NCBI RefSeq assembly: GCF_006443685.1
Contig: NZ_VFYP01000001.1
Coordinates: 372,001 to 436,000 of the forward strand
DNA from: Rhizobium glycinendophyticum
Lineage (GTDB): Bacteria; Pseudomonadota; Alphaproteobacteria; Rhizobiales; Rhizobiaceae
Reading direction: 5' to 3'
DNA: 64,000 bases
Part shown: piece by piece, positions 62,045 through 64,000 of the stretch
Position numbering within the stretch: the stretch's first letter is position 1
Layout of the letters: each line of letters starts with the position of its first letter
Position numbers and translations under genes: made by a program
The notes under the pieces: generated by a model
The model's input: the letters and a program-made list of their open reading frames with translations, nothing else
The model's database searches: none
Told to the model about the DNA's origin: nothing

Positions 62045-64000
62045 CTACATCAGATCGCGCGGAATGGCCTTTTGCGGGAAGGTCTTTTCGAACACCTTGA
62101 TGTCACCTTCGTAAGCCACGACCGACGCACTGATCAGCCAATCCGTCTTGGTGCAGGCGATATGCGATGTCGAGACGGTGCGCACGAACCAGCCGGGGCG
62201 CAGCATGTCGCAGGTCCACACCGAGGTCCCGGTCATTGACTGGGGATCGCCCGGCGAGATCGACCAGACTTCGTCGCGCACCTGGCGGGTCGATAGGCCC
62301 GTGCCGGGATGCTCGAACAGGCCGGTATCCTCATAGATCGTGTAGGAGGTGCGGTTGGCCTGGAGGTCGCGCAGCACCTGGCGGCGGGTCTCCGACGGCG
62401 CATGTTCAATATAGGTCGGCAACGGATTGGGATTGTCCGGCTGCTTCATCTCGAAGGTGTCGTGCGCGCCGAGCTTCGGCAGAGCGAGGCCGAGCGTGGC
62501 GATGTCGAGCGTCAGTTCCGCATCGGTCGGCGCCGGGAGAACCATCGGCCAGTAGGCGGACGAGAGCGACAGCCGGATGCGGTGACCGGGACGGAAGCGG
62601 TAGCCGCAGGCGTCGAGGATCAAGCGGATCGGTGTCGGTTCGCCCGGTGTCATCGGTTGCGGTTCGGCATTGCCGTTGCGGTGGGTGAGGTTCAGCACGC
62701 CGAAGGCGACGCGGGTGGCGGAGCCGTCGGGATGCACGTCGACGATCCGGGCGATGAGATTGGCGACCGGGGCATCGCTCGACAGCATCACGGAGAGTTC
62801 CGGGCGGCCGAAGATATCGAGCGTGTGGGTGAGGGGCGCAGTCTGGAAGGTCAACGATCCCGCATCGTCTATGCGCTGGTCGCCGGCGAGTTCGGCGTCC
62901 GGCTTCAACGTGAACCATTCGCCGGCGGCAGTGCCGGTGTCGAGAGGGGATTTCAGCGAGACCGGATGAGCCGAAGCATTTGGGATCGGATGGCCTTCCG
63001 TCAGCGAGCCGAAGGCCTCGACGTAAAAATTCAGCATCTCCGGTGCCTGCCAGCGGTCTTTCGAAATCCAGAAGCCCGGATCGACATCCCGGCGTGGGGC
63101 GGGTTTCACGGCGTCGAGGATATAGGCGCGCACTTGCGACACGGCCACGGTCCCGTTTTGCTCGCCGCGCAGCCAGCGGTTCCAGAAGGCGATGGCCTCG
63201 CCGTGAAAATCGGCGCGTGGCTTCGGCCAGGCGAAATGTGGGTATTTGTGGATCCACGGACCGATCAGCGCCTTGGACCGGTCGGGCATGCCCTCGACGG
63301 CAAGAAGCGGCGTGTTGCGATAGCCGTCGGCCCAGCCGGCGATGACGAGCGAGGGGATCGCGACGGCAGAGAAATCCTCGCCGATCGAGCCGTGTTTCCA
63401 AAAGGCGTCGCGGCGCTGGTGGGGGAGCCATTCCTCCAGGAAGAAGGGCTCGTTTTCCAGCCGTTCCATCCACATCTCACGCCAGCGGTCGCCGACGATT
63501 TCAGGATCGGGCGAGCGCGACTGGTAGGCGAGCATGGTGGCGGCCCAGGAGAGCTGGGCCGACAGGTGGCAGCCGTTCTTGTAATGAATGTCGTCGTTGT
63601 AGCGGTCGGTGGTCGAGGCGATCGAGATGACGGCTTTCAGCGCCGGTGGGCGCAGCGCTGCGACCTGCAGGCAGTTGAAGCCGCCCCAGGAGATCCCCAT
63701 CATGCCGACAGAGCCATTCGACCAGGGCTGCGCGGCGATCCAGGCGATCAGTTCGCAGGCATTGGCGAGTTCGAGTTCGGTATACTCGCCGTCAATGACA
63801 CCGTCGGATTCGCCCGAGCCGCGGATATCGACGCGTACGCCGGCAATGCCGGCGGCGGCGAAAACCGGATAGGTGGATTCGTCACGTGGGCTCGTTCCGT
63901 CCCGCTTGCGATAGGGCAGGAATTCGAAGACGGCGGGCACCGGATCGGTCTCGGCCCCCTCGGGCATCCAGATGCGTGCGGCAAGCCGCGTGCCGTCGGC
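62045..64000 (-). CDS. CocE/NonD-family hydrolase (5' end beyond the window)
   Basis: At least 651 residues of an X-Pro dipeptidyl-peptidase / cocaine-esterase-type hydrolase; the frame is open to the window edge, where it reads ADGTRLAARIWMPEGA. Alpha/beta hydrolase core: FEFLPYRKRDGT, RVDIRGSGESDG, nucleophile Ser in GMMGISWGGFNCLQ, LIGPWIHKYPH region with the catalytic His. The C-terminal part is the CocE jelly-roll (SVMLSSDAPVANLIARIVDV, YRFRPGHRIRLSLSSAYWP). Stop is TAG at 62045. Likely peptidase or esterase of unknown substrate. The start lies outside the window. Confidence 0.9.
   Translation of the reverse strand, partial: ADGTRLAARIWMPEGAETDPVPAVFEFLPYRKRDGTSPRDESTYPVFAAAGIAGVRVDIRGSGESDGVIDGEYTELELANACELIAWIAAQPWSNGSVGMMGISWGGFNCLQVAALRPPALKAVISIASTTDRYNDDIHYKNGCHLSAQLSWAATMLAYQSRSPDPEIVGDRWREMWMERLENEPFFLEEWLPHQRRDAFWKHGSIGEDFSAVAIPSLVIAGWADGYRNTPLLAVEGMPDRSKALIGPWIHKYPHFAWPKPRADFHGEAIAFWNRWLRGEQNGTVAVSQVRAYILDAVKPAPRRDVDPGFWISKDRWQAPEMLNFYVEAFGSLTEGHPIPNASAHPVSLKSPLDTGTAAGEWFTLKPDAELAGDQRIDDAGSLTFQTAPLTHTLDIFGRPELSVMLSSDAPVANLIARIVDVHPDGSATRVAFGVLNLTHRNGNAEPQPMTPGEPTPIRLILDACGYRFRPGHRIRLSLSSAYWPMVLPAPTDAELTLDIATLGLALPKLGAHDTFEMKQPDNPNPLPTYIEHAPSETRRQVLRDLQANRTSYTIYEDTGLFEHPGTGLSTRQVRDEVWSISPGDPQSMTGTSVWTCDMLRPGWFVRTVSTSHIACTKTDWLISASVVAYEGDIKVFEKTFPQKAIPRDLM

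Overview
The window looks like chromosomal DNA from a Rhizobiaceae-type alphaproteobacterium (Rhizobium / Agrobacterium / Sinorhizobium relatives). Grounds: high GC with strong third-position bias; def-fmt-truA next to dapE-dapD; rpmH-rnpA-yidC; a fructose ABC operon like frcBCAK of Sinorhizobium; a CTTG/CCCCATAT heat-shock promoter; rhizobial-style palindromic intergenic repeats; and many chemoreceptors. No phage, transposase, CRISPR array or rRNA was seen. One tRNA (Arg, anticodon ACG) is present. The right edge cuts a CocE-type hydrolase.

Layout. 1-6.6 kb: small heat-shock protein with DUF1150, nucleoside hydrolase, a dCache-type chemoreceptor, ribokinase and rmuC. 6.8-10 kb: two tandem globin-coupled chemoreceptors. 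10-18 kb: def-fmt-truA, a membrane protein overlapping dapE, dapD, a LOG-family protein, an EF-hand protein and a HAD nucleotidase. 18-22.4 kb: a DMT transporter, 1.8 kb of repeat-rich DNA without a supported gene, and a DHA2-type MFS exporter. 22.4-29.6 kb: argB, a SigK-like sigma factor / anti-sigma / fasciclin trio, engB, a second DMT transporter, yidC, rnpA and rpmH. 29.8-33.8 kb: a transmembrane chemoreceptor, a sensor kinase and tRNA-Arg. 33.8-41.4 kb: LysR with a divergent tautomerase-cupin-DUF4865 operon, a serralysin-like RTX metalloprotease, a proline-racemase-family enzyme and a Crp/Fnr regulator. 41.4-46.9 kb: fucU/rbsD-like mutarotase, ROK regulator and frcBCAK. 47-51.4 kb: a compact signalling operon (single-domain receiver, secreted molybdopterin-fold-like protein, hybrid kinase with HPt, REC-HD-GYP). 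51.5-64 kb: pyrC, a secreted disordered Gly/His/Lys/Asp-rich protein, DUF3096, pyrE, fructokinase, a wrecked vapBC pair, pgi, fadD, PRC-barrel protein, esterase and the truncated CocE hydrolase.

How it fits together. The sugar genes form a loose theme: FrcBCA imports fructose, FrcK and the separate fructokinase are candidate kinases, and Pgi interconverts the products; nucleoside hydrolase plus ribokinase salvage ribose. Pyrimidine synthesis is represented by pyrC and pyrE. Four chemoreceptors and the 47-51 kb module give an unusually high density of signal transduction.

Best candidates for something under-described are the secreted repeat protein at 53.0 kb, the four-gene signalling operon at 47.1-51.4 kb, the sigma/anti-sigma/fasciclin module sitting between engB and argB, and the LysR-tautomerase-cupin-DUF4865 cluster with a clear repeated operator.
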